Assembly (NCBI GenBank): GCA_964013895.1
Contig: CAXGYF010000033.1
Coordinates: 1 to 16,985 of the forward strand
From: MedAcidi-G1 sp002713545
Lineage (GTDB): Bacteria > Actinomycetota > Acidimicrobiia > Acidimicrobiales > MedAcidi-G1
DNA length: 16,985 nucleotides
Reading direction: 5' to 3'
Each line of letters opens with the position of its first letter. The stretch's first letter is position 1. Made by a program: the position numbers and the translations under genes. The notes under the pieces were generated by a model. It searched no databases. It was not told where the DNA came from and saw only the letters and a list, made by a program, of their open reading frames with translations. Shown piece by piece: positions 7,436 through 15,440 of this stretch.

Positions 7436-7944
7436 TGTTCTATCCTTCCATCTAAAATTTTTTCTTTCTCACCAGACGACTTAAATGACTCAGAGTCTGG
7501 CTGCCAGACAAAAACCGTTCTAGCTTTCTGTATTACTTCGTAAGGCACTTCTTGAAGAGTCCCATCTTCCAGTTCTATAGAAATTTCTGAAGAACTGCTT
7601 GACTTCAAAATGCCTTCTATTCGTCTTTCGCCCGATGACCCAGGCACTTTCTTAAGCGTTATAAGGCTTCCCACTGCCTTTTCAAAATGTTGCGGTTTTT
7701 TCAGTGGCCTTTCAAGACCCGGGCTTGTGACTTCTAAGGTGTAGGAACCTGGGACAGGTTCCTCATGATCGAGTTGACGAGAAATCTCGCGTGTCATGTT
7801 TGCCAAAACTTCTGTGTTCAATCCTTCTGATTGGTCTATAACAATCTTCAATACTCCACCATTTAACTCGATATCCACGAGCTCGACATTTGCGCTTGAA
7901 CACAAAGGAGAAACCAAGTCACTTACTTTTTCAGCAACACTCAT
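7432..7944 (-). CDS. rimP: Ribosome maturation factor RimP
   Basis: RimP helps assemble the 30S subunit and is encoded upstream of nusA in most bacteria. The 170-aa product carries the family signature YTLEVTSPGLERPL (68-81) in the N-terminal domain, preceded by VELVDIEL and VLKIVID. The C-terminal SH3-like domain spans about 90-147 (IEGILK, ISIELEDG). I place the start at the ATG at 7942-7944, where GGAG lies five bases upstream and the protein begins MSVAEKVSDL as expected. The open frame extends upstream to 8031, but that extension is the translation of an intrinsic terminator hairpin. The stop TGA overlaps the nusA ATG by four bases. It is the first gene after a strong terminator, so a promoter must lie nearby unless readthrough occurs. 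Confidence 0.94.
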   Translation of the reverse strand: MSVAEKVSDLVSPLCSSANVELVDIELNGGVLKIVIDQSEGLNTEVLANMTREISRQLDHEEPVPGSYTLEVTSPGLERPLKKPQHFEKAVGSLITLKKVPGSSGERRIEGILKSSSSSEISIELEDGTLQEVPYEVIQKARTVFVWQPDSESFKSSGEKEKILDGRIEQ

Positions 7945-7986
7945 GGCAACTCCATTCTTGTTATCAAATTTTCTATTTAGTCCATA

Positions 7987-8010
7987 CCCACGCCCAAAAA
8001 GAGGCGTGGG
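7987..8010 (-). promoter_or_regulatory. Alternative (antiterminator-like) hairpin before rimP
   Basis: CCCACGCC at 7987-7994 is an exact reverse complement of GGCGTGGG at 8003-8010, with an 8-nt loop. The 8003-8010 arm is also an arm of the adjacent terminator, so the two hairpins exclude each other. In the minus-strand transcript the terminator arms come first and the competing arm comes after the U tract. Pairing of the second and third arms would leave the first arm free. The distance to the rimP ATG is about 42 nt. Confidence 0.5.
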
Positions 8011-8025
8011 CAAAACCCACGCCTC
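7996..8025 (-). terminator. Intrinsic terminator between ispG and rimP
   Basis: On the minus strand the 10-bp perfect stem GAGGCGTGGG/CCCACGCCTC (8016-8025 with 8001-8010) encloses a 5-nt loop and is followed at once by five U (7996-8000). This is a canonical Rho-independent terminator. It would end the transcript coming from rpsB through ispG, and may also act as a conditional attenuator in the rimP-nusA-infB leader. Confidence 0.85.
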
Positions 8026-8057
8026 GTCCAAAGGAACGAACGATGCACCTCACTTAA

Positions 8058-8063
8058 ATCATA
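8058..8063 (-). promoter_or_regulatory. Possible -10 element upstream of the terminator
   Basis: TATGAT on the minus strand matches the -10 consensus in five of six bases and lies in the 80-bp gap after ispG. A start near 8051 would put the terminator and competing hairpin inside the rimP leader of about 107 nt. No good -35 is present at 16-18 bases, so the call is weak. Confidence 0.25.
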
Positions 8064-8105
8064 CCGTCAGTGATCCACTCCTACTGCCCGATTTCAATGA
8101 AGCCT

Positions 8106-9332
8106 TTAAGCTCTTTGATTTCTTATTGCTCCTAATTTTTGTTCTACTTCATTCACATCACTACCTTGCTCCTTTAAAAGCTGTTCTCTATCTAACAACG
8201 CCTCTCTTTCGGCAAGTTTGGTATCAACTCGCTCAAGTGCTGCTTCTGCACCTTCCGCCTGTATTATTTCGGCCCAAGAAACTAATGATTCGACCATTTC
8301 ATCTTCTTTAACAACTTCAACATTTTTTCCTTTTACAAACAAGTGTCCTCTGCCGCGACCGGCCGCAATCCCAAGATCTGCGTCACGTGCTTCTCCCGGT
8401 CCATTAACTACACATCCCATTACGGCTACTTGCAGTGGGATCTTCTTATCTGCAAAAGCTTCCATTGCCTCTTCTGCTACTGCCACCACATCAATTTCGG
8501 CTCTTCCGCAACTTGGGCATGCGATTAGGTCGACATTTTTTCTTTCTCTTAAACCCATCGCTTCTAGGAGTTGTCGTCCGGCTTTAGCTTCCTGAACAGG
8601 ATCGGCTGTTAGCGAATATCTAATCGTGTCGCCGATTCCCTCGGCGAGTAATGTTGCTATTCCCGCTGTTGATTTAATCAGCCCTGAGGGCGGCGGTCCA
8701 GCTTCGGTGACGCCCAGATGTAAAGGATGCTCAGTTATTTCGGCTAATTGTCTATAGGCATCGATCATCAAAGGAACATTAGAAGCTTTAACCGAAATTT
8801 TGATCAAGTCAAAACCAACCTCTGAAAAATATCCAATTTCCTGTAAAGCCGACTCGACCATTGCTTCAGGAGTGACCATGTCACCATATTTTTTATAAAG
8901 ATCCGGATGTAGCGAACCACCATTTACCCCAATACGGATTGGCACATTTCTATCTCTTGCTTCCGCCGCAACAGTTTTTATGTGTTCAGGTTTTTTTATA
9001 TTTCCGGGATTCAAACGTAAACAATGAACCCCTGCTTCCAAAGCTGCTAAAGCCATTCTGTGTTGATTGTGTACATCTGCAACAATAGGGACGGGAGATC
9101 TCGGTACGATTTCTGCTAAACCTTCAGCGGCAGCAATGTCGTTGCAAGTGCAGCGTACAATATCTGCTCCTGCCATAGCTAGATCGTAAATCTGTTGAAG
9201 AGTTGCCTCTACATCAGATGTTCGTGTAACCGTCATGGATTGAACGCTTACAGGCGCAAAACCACCCACTGGCACGTCTCCAACCAGAATTTGCCGGGTT
9301 GGGCGTCTAGGAAATGAGGACTGTGTATCCAC
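8106..9332 (-). CDS. ispG: 4-hydroxy-3-methylbut-2-enyl-diphosphate synthase IspG (GcpE)
   Basis: IspG is the [4Fe-4S] enzyme that reductively converts MEcPP to HMBPP in the MEP isoprenoid pathway. The TIM-barrel part has VQSMT (30-34), ADIVRC (56-61), ADVHNQHRMA (85-94), LRLNPGNI (105-112) and RIGVNGGSL (133-141). The cluster ligands are Cys272 and Cys275 (CPSCGRAE) and Cys307 (MGCVVNGPGEA), with Glu314; these match E. coli C270, C273, C305 and E312. The 408 aa exceed E. coli (372): a charged, helical, coiled-coil-like tail of about 55 residues (354-408) follows the cluster domain. The start is a GTG at 9330-9332 with no visible Shine-Dalgarno; a T-rich run precedes it. It follows rseP after 51 bases, in the dxr-rseP-ispG order typical of Actinobacteria. 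Confidence 0.95.
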   Translation of the reverse strand: MDTQSSFPRRPTRQILVGDVPVGGFAPVSVQSMTVTRTSDVEATLQQIYDLAMAGADIVRCTCNDIAAAEGLAEIVPRSPVPIVADVHNQHRMALAALEAGVHCLRLNPGNIKKPEHIKTVAAEARDRNVPIRIGVNGGSLHPDLYKKYGDMVTPEAMVESALQEIGYFSEVGFDLIKISVKASNVPLMIDAYRQLAEITEHPLHLGVTEAGPPPSGLIKSTAGIATLLAEGIGDTIRYSLTADPVQEAKAGRQLLEAMGLRERKNVDLIACPSCGRAEIDVVAVAEEAMEAFADKKIPLQVAVMGCVVNGPGEARDADLGIAAGRGRGHLFVKGKNVEVVKEDEMVESLVSWAEIIQAEGAEAALERVDTKLAEREALLDREQLLKEQGSDVNEVEQKLGAIRNQRA

Positions 9333-9357
9333 TAATAAAAAAGACTACCGGAACTTT

Positions 9358-9387
9358 TTGATCTTACGAGTTGCTGTCCGAGATCAA
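9358..9387 (-). other. Intergenic hairpin at the rseP-ispG junction
   Basis: TTGATCT (9358-9364) and AGATCAA (9381-9387) form a perfect 7-bp stem with a 16-nt loop, and the stem includes the rseP stop codon. No U tract follows on either strand, so it is not an intrinsic terminator. It may stabilise the rseP 3' end or affect readthrough into ispG. The evidence is only the inverted repeat. Confidence 0.35.
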
Positions 9388-10835
9388 CCAAAATTTGGCA
9401 AATCTACAATGTCTCTATAAAGAGCTATCAGAGCAACTCCTACCAATACTGTTATCACTAACCAAGTCACCGGAATTAACTTATTTATGTCTGCTACGTA
9501 TCTCTTTCCTTTTCGAGATCTAATTCTCTCGTAAGTGGCAATAGCGGCGTGTCCGCCATCAAGCGGTAATAAAGGAACTAAATTAAAAATTCCTACAAAT
9601 ACATTTATCAAAACTAAGAACCATAAATAATTGTGTGTTCCTTCATCCAACATCGCACTACCTAAACGAGCGGCTCCATAAATTGAAAGTAAGCGATCAT
9701 CTTCACCTTCAGCTTCAGCTTCAGCTCCAACTAATTCGGTTTGTGGTTGATTCTCGCTGCTAAAGGTTCCTTTTACGAAACCGGTTAAACCTTCTGGAGA
9801 AAAGAAATCCGCTAAACCTTCTACCGAGGCAAATGAAATTTCAGCAAATCTGTCAAACGTGGCTGGTACTGAATCGAATAAGCTCAGTGATTCAAAACTA
9901 CGTTGAGGCCCTACTCCGAAAAAGCCTCTAACTGCTATTTCTGAAACGGGTAATTGGTCTCCAGAGTCCAGCCACTCAGGTAACGTTCCTTTTTGTTCTA
10001 TTAACTTGACTTCAAAGTTACCGGCAGCTAATCCAGGTCGGTTTAGTTCAACTTTATGGAAATTTCCGTCACTCATAGTAGAAGAAAAATCTTTCCAATT
10101 AGAGTAAGGATTTCCGTCAACCGAAATGATCTGGTCTCCTGCTTCTATACCTTCAAGGAAAAAAGCCCCTTCTGGTGTGACTCTTTCGCCAATAGTAGCG
10201 AATTTGCTGAATTGTTCGTCTCCTCTCTCAAACTCTATTTCTAGAAATTTTCCTGGGCTTTGGCTCACTACTGTCCCAAAAGAATTAAAACTGTCTATAG
10301 GCTGACCCCCCACTGAAAGTATTCGGTCACCCGCAACGACTCCAACTGCGTTAGCAGTTGAATCTGATACGACCTGGCCCACATCCCACTTCGTTGGGTG
10401 AGGCTTTCCTATTGTCATAAAAATTATTACTAGTAAAAGAAGCGCTAAAAGAAAATGCGTTGCTGAACCTGCGAGTGTGAGGGCTAATCTCTTTGGGTAG
10501 GTCTGCGCTCTGTATGTGCGTTTTTCTAGCGAAGGATCCACATCTTCGAGGTTGTTCATGCCTGTGACCCGCACATATGCACCTGCTGGAATTGCTTTTA
10601 AACCGTACTCAGTTTCACCCCGATGAAATGAAAAAATTCGCGGTCCGAAACCTATAAAAAATTCTGTTACCTGCATTCCGCTCTTTCGCGCTACCACATA
10701 GTGTCCAAGTTCATGAAAAAAGAAAATGAGAACAATTGAGAGAACCACCACAACAGCGGAAAAACCCCCTAGGAGAGCCAAAGATGAAAAAGCGCCCAAA
10801 AGCATTAGTAATTTAAAACTTTGATCTTTATTCAT
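9384..10835 (-). CDS. rseP: RseP-family site-2 intramembrane zinc metalloprotease
   Basis: This is a membrane protease of family M50B that cuts anti-sigma factors or other membrane substrates within the bilayer (RseP in E. coli, Rip1 in mycobacteria). A hydrophobic N-terminus (about 8-40) leads into the zinc motif HELGH (41-45), with Glu42 catalytic, then FFIGFGPRIFSF (59-70) and AIPAGAYVRVTGM (81-93). A second membrane segment lies at about 120-142. Two PDZ-like modules follow (about 150-212, AGDRILSVGGQPI; about 216-280, AGDQIISVDGNPY). The C-terminal membrane part carries the third-zinc-ligand motif FNLVPLLPLDGGH (417-429) with Asp426, and a final membrane helix at about 454-472. An acidic stretch at 368-380 sits in the periplasmic-side loop. 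The ATG at 10835 comes 4 bases after the dxr stop and has only a weak GGAA upstream. The substrate is unknown; no anti-sigma gene is in the window. Confidence 0.93.
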   Translation of the reverse strand: MNKDQSFKLLMLLGAFSSLALLGGFSAVVVVLSIVLIFFFHELGHYVVARKSGMQVTEFFIGFGPRIFSFHRGETEYGLKAIPAGAYVRVTGMNNLEDVDPSLEKRTYRAQTYPKRLALTLAGSATHFLLALLLLVIIFMTIGKPHPTKWDVGQVVSDSTANAVGVVAGDRILSVGGQPIDSFNSFGTVVSQSPGKFLEIEFERGDEQFSKFATIGERVTPEGAFFLEGIEAGDQIISVDGNPYSNWKDFSSTMSDGNFHKVELNRPGLAAGNFEVKLIEQKGTLPEWLDSGDQLPVSEIAVRGFFGVGPQRSFESLSLFDSVPATFDRFAEISFASVEGLADFFSPEGLTGFVKGTFSSENQPQTELVGAEAEAEGEDDRLLSIYGAARLGSAMLDEGTHNYLWFLVLINVFVGIFNLVPLLPLDGGHAAIATYERIRSRKGKRYVADINKLIPVTWLVITVLVGVALIALYRDIVDLPNFG

Positions 10836-10839
10836 ATTT

Positions 10840-11997
10840 CTAATTCCGCGATTTTATTAACTCAGAAGCTACCAAACGCGCGTCTGAGTCTGCTTTTAAA
10901 ACAGTTTCTATGCTGTCGACATTTTCACCAGACCACTGCTGAAGGGTTGCCGAGATTACTTCCGAAATTTCTTGCCATAGGAGTTGACCCGAAAGAAACG
11001 CTGAAACTGCTTCTTCATTTGCAGCATTTAGCCATGCGGGGGCTGTTCCTTTTTGTCTACCGGCCTCATAGGCGATATTTAAACAAGGAAAAGATGTTTG
11101 ATCTGGAGGTTCAAAATTCAGTTCGATCATTTGCGTCCAGTCAATTTCTCCGAAAGGATCATTAATCCTGTCCGGGTAAGTTAGTGCGTAAGCTATGCAA
11201 AGCCTCATGTCTGGGTTTGACATTTGAGCCAAAGTAGCACCATCAGCAAATGTCACCATCGAATGAACGATTGATTGGGGGTGAATAACAACTTTTATGT
11301 TTTCATATGGAACTCCAAATAATTCGTGGGCTTCAATCACTTCCAAACCTTTGTTCATGAGGGTCGAGGAATCAACGGTAATTTTGGGCCCCATGTCCCA
11401 AGTCGGATGAGATAAGGCATCTTCTATTGAAACGCTTCGAAGGCGCTCATTTGAAAATCCTCGAAATGGTCCACCTGAAGCGGTTAAAACTATGTTTTTT
11501 ATATCCTCTTGGGTTGTGTTTAGGCCAAGACACTGATGTATCGCACAATGCTCGCTGTCGACGGGAATTAACTCTGCTCCCTCTATTGAACGAAATTTTT
11601 GAATTAGAGGACCGGCAGCAATAAGAGACTCCTTATTCGCTAATCCGAGTCTTTTTCCTGCCTTTAGTGCTGCAATCGTGATAGGAAGCCCTGCGAATCC
11701 AACCACCCCATTGATTACGACATCAGCTGTAGAAGAAGATTCCGCTAATGCTTTCGAACCTGAAATTACATCAATTCTTGGGGGCAATTTTTGTCGAAGT
11801 TCTTTTTCTAGTGACGGTTCGGAAATCGCGACTATCTGGGGTTCATATTTTTTTGCTTGTTCTACCAATAGTTCGACAGATTTAGCTGCCCCCAAGGCAA
11901 TAACTTCAAATTCATTCGGATGATCTTTAATGATCTCAAGTGTTTGAGTTCCAATAGATCCCGTCGATCCCATTACGGCGACAGTTGTCGCTACCAT
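10840..11997 (-). CDS. dxr: 1-deoxy-D-xylulose 5-phosphate reductoisomerase
   Basis: Dxr carries out the NADPH-dependent rearrangement and reduction of DXP to MEP, the first committed MEP-pathway step and the target of fosmidomycin. The NADPH-binding motif GSTGSIG lies at 10-16, LANKES at 119-124, and the metal ligands Asp147 and Glu149 in PVDSEH (145-150). The flexible loop region SGGPFRG (174-180) and HPTWDMGPKITVDSSTL (197-213) lead to Glu219 in MNKGLE. HPQSIVHSMV and AANEEAVSAFL complete the C-terminal part. The length of 385 aa is normal. The ATG at 11997 is the natural start (MVATTVAVMGSTG). It sits 41 bases after cdsA and 4 bases before rseP, and the later-acting MEP gene ispG is two genes downstream. 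Confidence 0.97.
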   Translation of the reverse strand: MVATTVAVMGSTGSIGTQTLEIIKDHPNEFEVIALGAAKSVELLVEQAKKYEPQIVAISEPSLEKELRQKLPPRIDVISGSKALAESSSTADVVINGVVGFAGLPITIAALKAGKRLGLANKESLIAAGPLIQKFRSIEGAELIPVDSEHCAIHQCLGLNTTQEDIKNIVLTASGGPFRGFSNERLRSVSIEDALSHPTWDMGPKITVDSSTLMNKGLEVIEAHELFGVPYENIKVVIHPQSIVHSMVTFADGATLAQMSNPDMRLCIAYALTYPDRINDPFGEIDWTQMIELNFEPPDQTSFPCLNIAYEAGRQKGTAPAWLNAANEEAVSAFLSGQLLWQEISEVISATLQQWSGENVDSIETVLKADSDARLVASELIKSRN

Positions 11998-12038
11998 CTG
12001 ATAATTTTACCTGCTAAATCTTTTATCGCTATGTGAAA

Positions 12039-13280
12039 TTAAGTAGCAAAAAGATTTAACAAGCGAGCTGTGAAATACGTCGCCGGTAGAACAAACAGCA
12101 AAGCATCAAAACGGTCGAGAAAACCACCGTGTCCTGGCAACACAGAACCCATATCTTTGATTCCCAAGTCTCTCTTAAGCATAGATTCTGACAAATCTCC
12201 TAATGGTGCTGCCAGTGCGCCTACTAGACCCAGAACAAAAGCTGTTCCAAGATCACCAGGGTCTTGACCAAAGGGGGTTATCTGACCCACTACAATCACA
12301 CCGGTAAGAAATGAAATTGCCATACCGCCTAGCAAGCCTTCCATAGTTTTGTTGGGGCTGACCGAAGACAATGGAGTTCTACCAATTAGTCTTCCCACTA
12401 ATAGTCCACCTGTGTCATAGCCCACGGTTATCAAAACAGCCGCTAGGAGCATCCCTACACCATTTTTATCATTAAGCATCAGACCAATGAAACAGCCTAA
12501 TAAACCTATGTAACCGACACCAAATAAAGTAATAGACGTGTTCGCTATAGGCATGTTGCGGTCTACCCCAGTTAGATACCAGAGAAGTGTAAAAGTTACT
12601 GTTAAAGCCAATATAAGAGGAATAGCAGATTCAAATCTCCAATACGCTCCAAGATTTAAAGCAGCGATGGCCGTCATTCCTAACAGGGTCGCTGGCTGGT
12701 AGCCCGCACGTCGCGCTGCTAGAAAAAATTCTGAACCAGCAAAAACAAGCAAGACGGTGCTAAAGATCAGAGTTGCTGTAGCGCCTATTGCGCATACCGC
12801 TAGAAAAATAGCTCCAAGACCTAACCCTGTAGCAAGTGCTTTTGGCATATTTCTGCTTTGTGAATTCTGAGTTTGCACAGATGGCTGATTTGACGTCTGA
12901 AAGATTTGAGGCGCTTCTTCTGTCTTTGTTTCTTCAGGAGGAAGTACAGGCGGGTTAAACTCCCCGCTGAAAGGATCATTCTCTGGAAGTTCTTCATCAA
13001 AAAATATCGCAGCTGTAGCTTCATCTAAATCCCCTACAGGCTGTTGAGACTCGTGGTCTATTAATACTTCATCAGACCATTTTGGTTTTTGATCGATTTC
13101 TGACCACAAATCATCATTTTGACTTTTTTCAACAGGTTCTTCAGTCCAATGAGGCAGTTCTTCAGAAGATTCACTTTCTCCACCAAATACTGAGCGTCCT
13201 GGCTCTACAACATCTTCGGGCGTTTCAAGTCCAAGAATTCGGATCTCCTCAAATTCATCTGATCCTCTGTGGTCTACCAC
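12039..13280 (-). CDS. cdsA: Phosphatidate cytidylyltransferase (CDP-diglyceride synthase)
   Basis: CdsA is the inner-membrane enzyme that makes CDP-diacylglycerol from phosphatidate and CTP for all phospholipids. Residues 1-144 form a hydrophilic, acidic and proline-containing tail (starting VDHRGSDEFEEIRILGLE). About eight hydrophobic segments fill 145-412. Conserved SPNKTMEG lies at 308-315. The full CDS signature is at 365-392: SESMLKRDLGIKDMGS followed by LPGHGGFLDRFD, including the Lys-Asp and Asp-Arg-x-Asp metal and substrate residues. The start is a GTG at 13278-13280 with a GAGGTGA ribosome binding site. The long soluble N-terminus is known in actinobacterial CdsA proteins; its role is not established. 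It lies 25 bases after frr and 41 before dxr. Confidence 0.95.
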   Translation of the reverse strand: MVDHRGSDEFEEIRILGLETPEDVVEPGRSVFGGESESSEELPHWTEEPVEKSQNDDLWSEIDQKPKWSDEVLIDHESQQPVGDLDEATAAIFFDEELPENDPFSGEFNPPVLPPEETKTEEAPQIFQTSNQPSVQTQNSQSRNMPKALATGLGLGAIFLAVCAIGATATLIFSTVLLVFAGSEFFLAARRAGYQPATLLGMTAIAALNLGAYWRFESAIPLILALTVTFTLLWYLTGVDRNMPIANTSITLFGVGYIGLLGCFIGLMLNDKNGVGMLLAAVLITVGYDTGGLLVGRLIGRTPLSSVSPNKTMEGLLGGMAISFLTGVIVVGQITPFGQDPGDLGTAFVLGLVGALAAPLGDLSESMLKRDLGIKDMGSVLPGHGGFLDRFDALLFVLPATYFTARLLNLFAT

Positions 13281-13305
13281 AAGTCACCTCGCTATTCTTT
13301 TGAAA

Positions 13306-13875
13306 CTAAACATCTAATAACTCTTCTTCCTTGGCAGATCTTGATTTCTCAATCTCACTTTCGTTTACATGAGTCAAATCATCAAGTTGAGAAGACAACC
13401 ATTGAATGTTGTCTTCAGAGACTCCACCATTGCTAGCTAAATCATCCAAATCCTTTCTAGAATTTCGCCTGATTCCGCGTAAACGGGTTTTACCGTCTTC
13501 AGCCATACCATTAACCATTCGTACCAGATCTTGGCGCCGTTCTTGTGTCAGTTCAGGGAAAATCAATCTGATAGTTCTCCCGTCAGTGCTTGGAGTTAAA
13601 CCAAGATCAGCCTGATTTAGGCATCTTTCGATCGCCTCAACATTTCCTTGGTCATGCGGGGTTATCAATAATTGTCGTGCCTCAGGAACGGAAAAAGAAG
13701 CTAATTCCTGCATGGGCATTTCAACACCGTAGGCCTCGACAGTTAAACGTTCAACAATCGATGAGGAAGCTCTACCGGTCCTAACAGTTCCAAACTCACG
13801 ACGGGCATGAGCTACAGATTCGGTCATCTTTTCTTTTGCTTCATCCAAAATCATCTGGAGGAGTTCTTCACTCAC
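13306..13875 (-). CDS. frr: Ribosome recycling factor
   Basis: RRF, together with EF-G, splits post-termination 70S ribosomes. The 189-aa product has VRTGRASSSIVERLTVEAYG (31-50) for the hinge region, VEAIERCL (79-86), LGLTPSTDGRTIRLIFPELT (91-110) and the basic helix MAEDGKTRLRGIRRNSRKDL (124-143). The last residues are acidic (AKEEELLDV). The start is a GTG at 13873-13875 preceded by GAGG five bases upstream; the later Met8 would leave off the conserved N-terminal helix start. It is 15 bases after pyrH, in the usual pyrH-frr-cdsA order. Confidence 0.96.
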   Translation of the reverse strand: MSEELLQMILDEAKEKMTESVAHARREFGTVRTGRASSSIVERLTVEAYGVEMPMQELASFSVPEARQLLITPHDQGNVEAIERCLNQADLGLTPSTDGRTIRLIFPELTQERRQDLVRMVNGMAEDGKTRLRGIRRNSRKDLDDLASNGGVSEDNIQWLSSQLDDLTHVNESEIEKSRSAKEEELLDV

Positions 13876-13890
13876 CGCTACCTCTTTCTC

Positions 13891-14646
13891 CTAAGAGACT
13901 AGTGTACCTACGGTCTCTCCAGCGAGTATTGACCCAACATTACCTACTTGCATTAAATCGAACATGACGATCGGAAGGTCATTGTCCATGCAAAGAGTTA
14001 TTGCGGTTGCATCCATAGCTTGCAGCCCTTTTTGAATAACTTCTATATGCGAAACCTCTTCCAGCAAAGTAGCGGAAGGGTCGATTTTAGGGTCAGCTGT
14101 GTATATTCCTCCAGTCCCGGAATGGGTTCCTTTCAAAACAACACCAGCTTCTATTTCCACAGCACGAAGCGCTGCAGTCGTATCAGTAGTGAAGAAAGGG
14201 TTTCCTGTTCCACCCGCAAAAATCACTACTCTCCCCTTTTCTAAGTGTCGAATAGCCTTTCGCCGGATATATGGCTCAGCTATCTGTGCCATATGTACAG
14301 CTGTTTGAACACGAGTTGGTTGACCTAATTGTTCAAGTGTGTCCTGAAGAGCAAGTGCATTGATTACGGTAGCCAACATTCCCATATAGTCAGCTTGAGC
14401 TCTATCCATGCCAGCTCCGGCTCCGGCCATTCCACGCCAAATATTTCCGCCTCCAACTACTACCGCTATATCAACTTCATATTCAGATCGAACTTGAAAA
14501 ATTTCCTCAGCGATTACAGAAACTATGTCACCATCAATTCCAAATCCTGCATTGCCTGCGAAGGCCTCTCCGGAGACCTTTAAAACGATCCGATCCCATT
14601 TGGCTTTTTTACTTTCAGGGGATTTATCAGATCTAGCAGGTGTCAT
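13891..14646 (-). CDS. pyrH: UMP kinase
   Basis: PyrH phosphorylates UMP to UDP; it is a hexameric amino-acid-kinase-fold enzyme, normally activated by GTP and inhibited by UTP. Motifs: RIVLKVSGEAFAG (19-31, ATP site), VVVGGGNIWRG (62-72, UMP site), DYMGMLATVINALALQ (86-101), and AGGTGNPFFTTDT (144-156). The GIYTADPKIDP block follows at 180-190, in a loop slightly longer than usual (THSGTGGIY in place of the common KVDGVY type). A polar N-terminal extension of about 17 residues precedes the core. The ATG at 14646 comes 2 bases after the tsf stop, so translation is coupled. Length 251 aa. Confidence 0.96.
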   Translation of the reverse strand: MTPARSDKSPESKKAKWDRIVLKVSGEAFAGNAGFGIDGDIVSVIAEEIFQVRSEYEVDIAVVVGGGNIWRGMAGAGAGMDRAQADYMGMLATVINALALQDTLEQLGQPTRVQTAVHMAQIAEPYIRRKAIRHLEKGRVVIFAGGTGNPFFTTDTTAALRAVEIEAGVVLKGTHSGTGGIYTADPKIDPSATLLEEVSHIEVIQKGLQAMDATAITLCMDNDLPIVMFDLMQVGNVGSILAGETVGTLVS

Positions 14647-14648
14647 TG

Positions 14649-15440
14649 CTAGTCACCAATAAAGGCTTGCTCAAATTTGACTATCTGGCCTTCTCCGATA
14701 GTTTCCTGAACAGTTGTCTTATCACCATGAAGTCCTTGTTCTAGCAGAACTGATTCTTTATACCATGCAGTCAATCTGCCTTCGACAATCTTCTCCCAGG
14801 CTTGCTCTGGTTTACCCTCTGCTTTTGTGACTTCTAGTAGAGAAGTTCGTTCTTGTTCAACCAGCTCTTCTGAAACTTCTTCTCTACTGAGTGCGGTTGG
14901 CTTAGCGAAAGCAATATGCAGTGCTACTTGATGGAGTGTCTCCTGATCAACTCCTGATGCTTGCACTAAAACTCCGTTTACACCTCGTCCATCTTGCACA
15001 TGCAGATATGTGTCTACTAGGTGGCCATCACTACCTTCGACTAGAGTGACTTTCCCAACTGAAACGTTTTCTTTTATCGATAATCTCACATCGTCAATCA
15101 CTTCAGCCCTAGTTTCAATCGCCTGTTCACCTTCTTCTAAAACTGCTTCAGCGAGGCTATTAACTAACTCTACAAAACCATCTGACTTTGCTGAGAAGTC
15201 AGTCTCACAACACAGGTGAACCATTGCAGCTTTGTTGCCGTCTGTCGCTATCGCAACAGCTCCTTCACTATTATCTCGATCTGATCGAGAAGCAGCCTTA
15301 GCTAGACCTTTCTCTCTTAGAAGTTGAGCTGCCGCTTCTGGATCCCCATCGCTGTCGACTAAAGCTTTTTTCGCATCCATCATTCCAGCGCCTGTTAGGT
15401 CACGGAGTTCTTTTACATCTTTTGCAGTTATGTCAGTCAT
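14649..15440 (-). CDS. tsf: Elongation factor Ts
   Basis: EF-Ts is the guanine-nucleotide exchange factor for EF-Tu. The N-terminal UBA-like domain is ITAKDVKELRDLTGAGMMD (4-22). The core contacts EF-Tu through CCETDFSAKSDGFVELVN (77-94), which carries the TDF motif with Phe82. The C-terminal dimerisation-like part includes LHIAFAKPTALSREEV. The length is 263 aa from the ATG at 15438-15440, chosen because family members begin MxxITAxxVKELR and an AGGG lies about seven bases upstream. An in-frame ATG at 15455 (adding MKGPR) also has a GGAG seven bases upstream and cannot be excluded. The start lies inside the last codons of rpsB (8-bp overlap), consistent with coupled S2/EF-Ts synthesis. Confidence 0.95.
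   Translation of the reverse strand: MTDITAKDVKELRDLTGAGMMDAKKALVDSDGDPEAAAQLLREKGLAKAASRSDRDNSEGAVAIATDGNKAAMVHLCCETDFSAKSDGFVELVNSLAEAVLEEGEQAIETRAEVIDDVRLSIKENVSVGKVTLVEGSDGHLVDTYLHVQDGRGVNGVLVQASGVDQETLHQVALHIAFAKPTALSREEVSEELVEQERTSLLEVTKAEGKPEQAWEKIVEGRLTAWYKESVLLEQGLHGDKTTVQETIGEGQIVKFEQAFIGD

Noticed and set aside
7945..8031. Upstream extension of the rimP reading frame (29 extra residues)
   Set aside because: It translates the terminator stem-loop and has no family similarity; the ATG at 7944 has a good GGAG and gives the normal RimP N-terminus.
7796..8311. Plus-strand 171-codon open frame
   Set aside because: It spans antisense rimP, the terminator and antisense ispG, has no recognisable domain and no ribosome binding site.
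9358..9387. Inverted repeat as a terminator between rseP and ispG
   Set aside because: The stem is AT-rich and no U tract follows on either strand.
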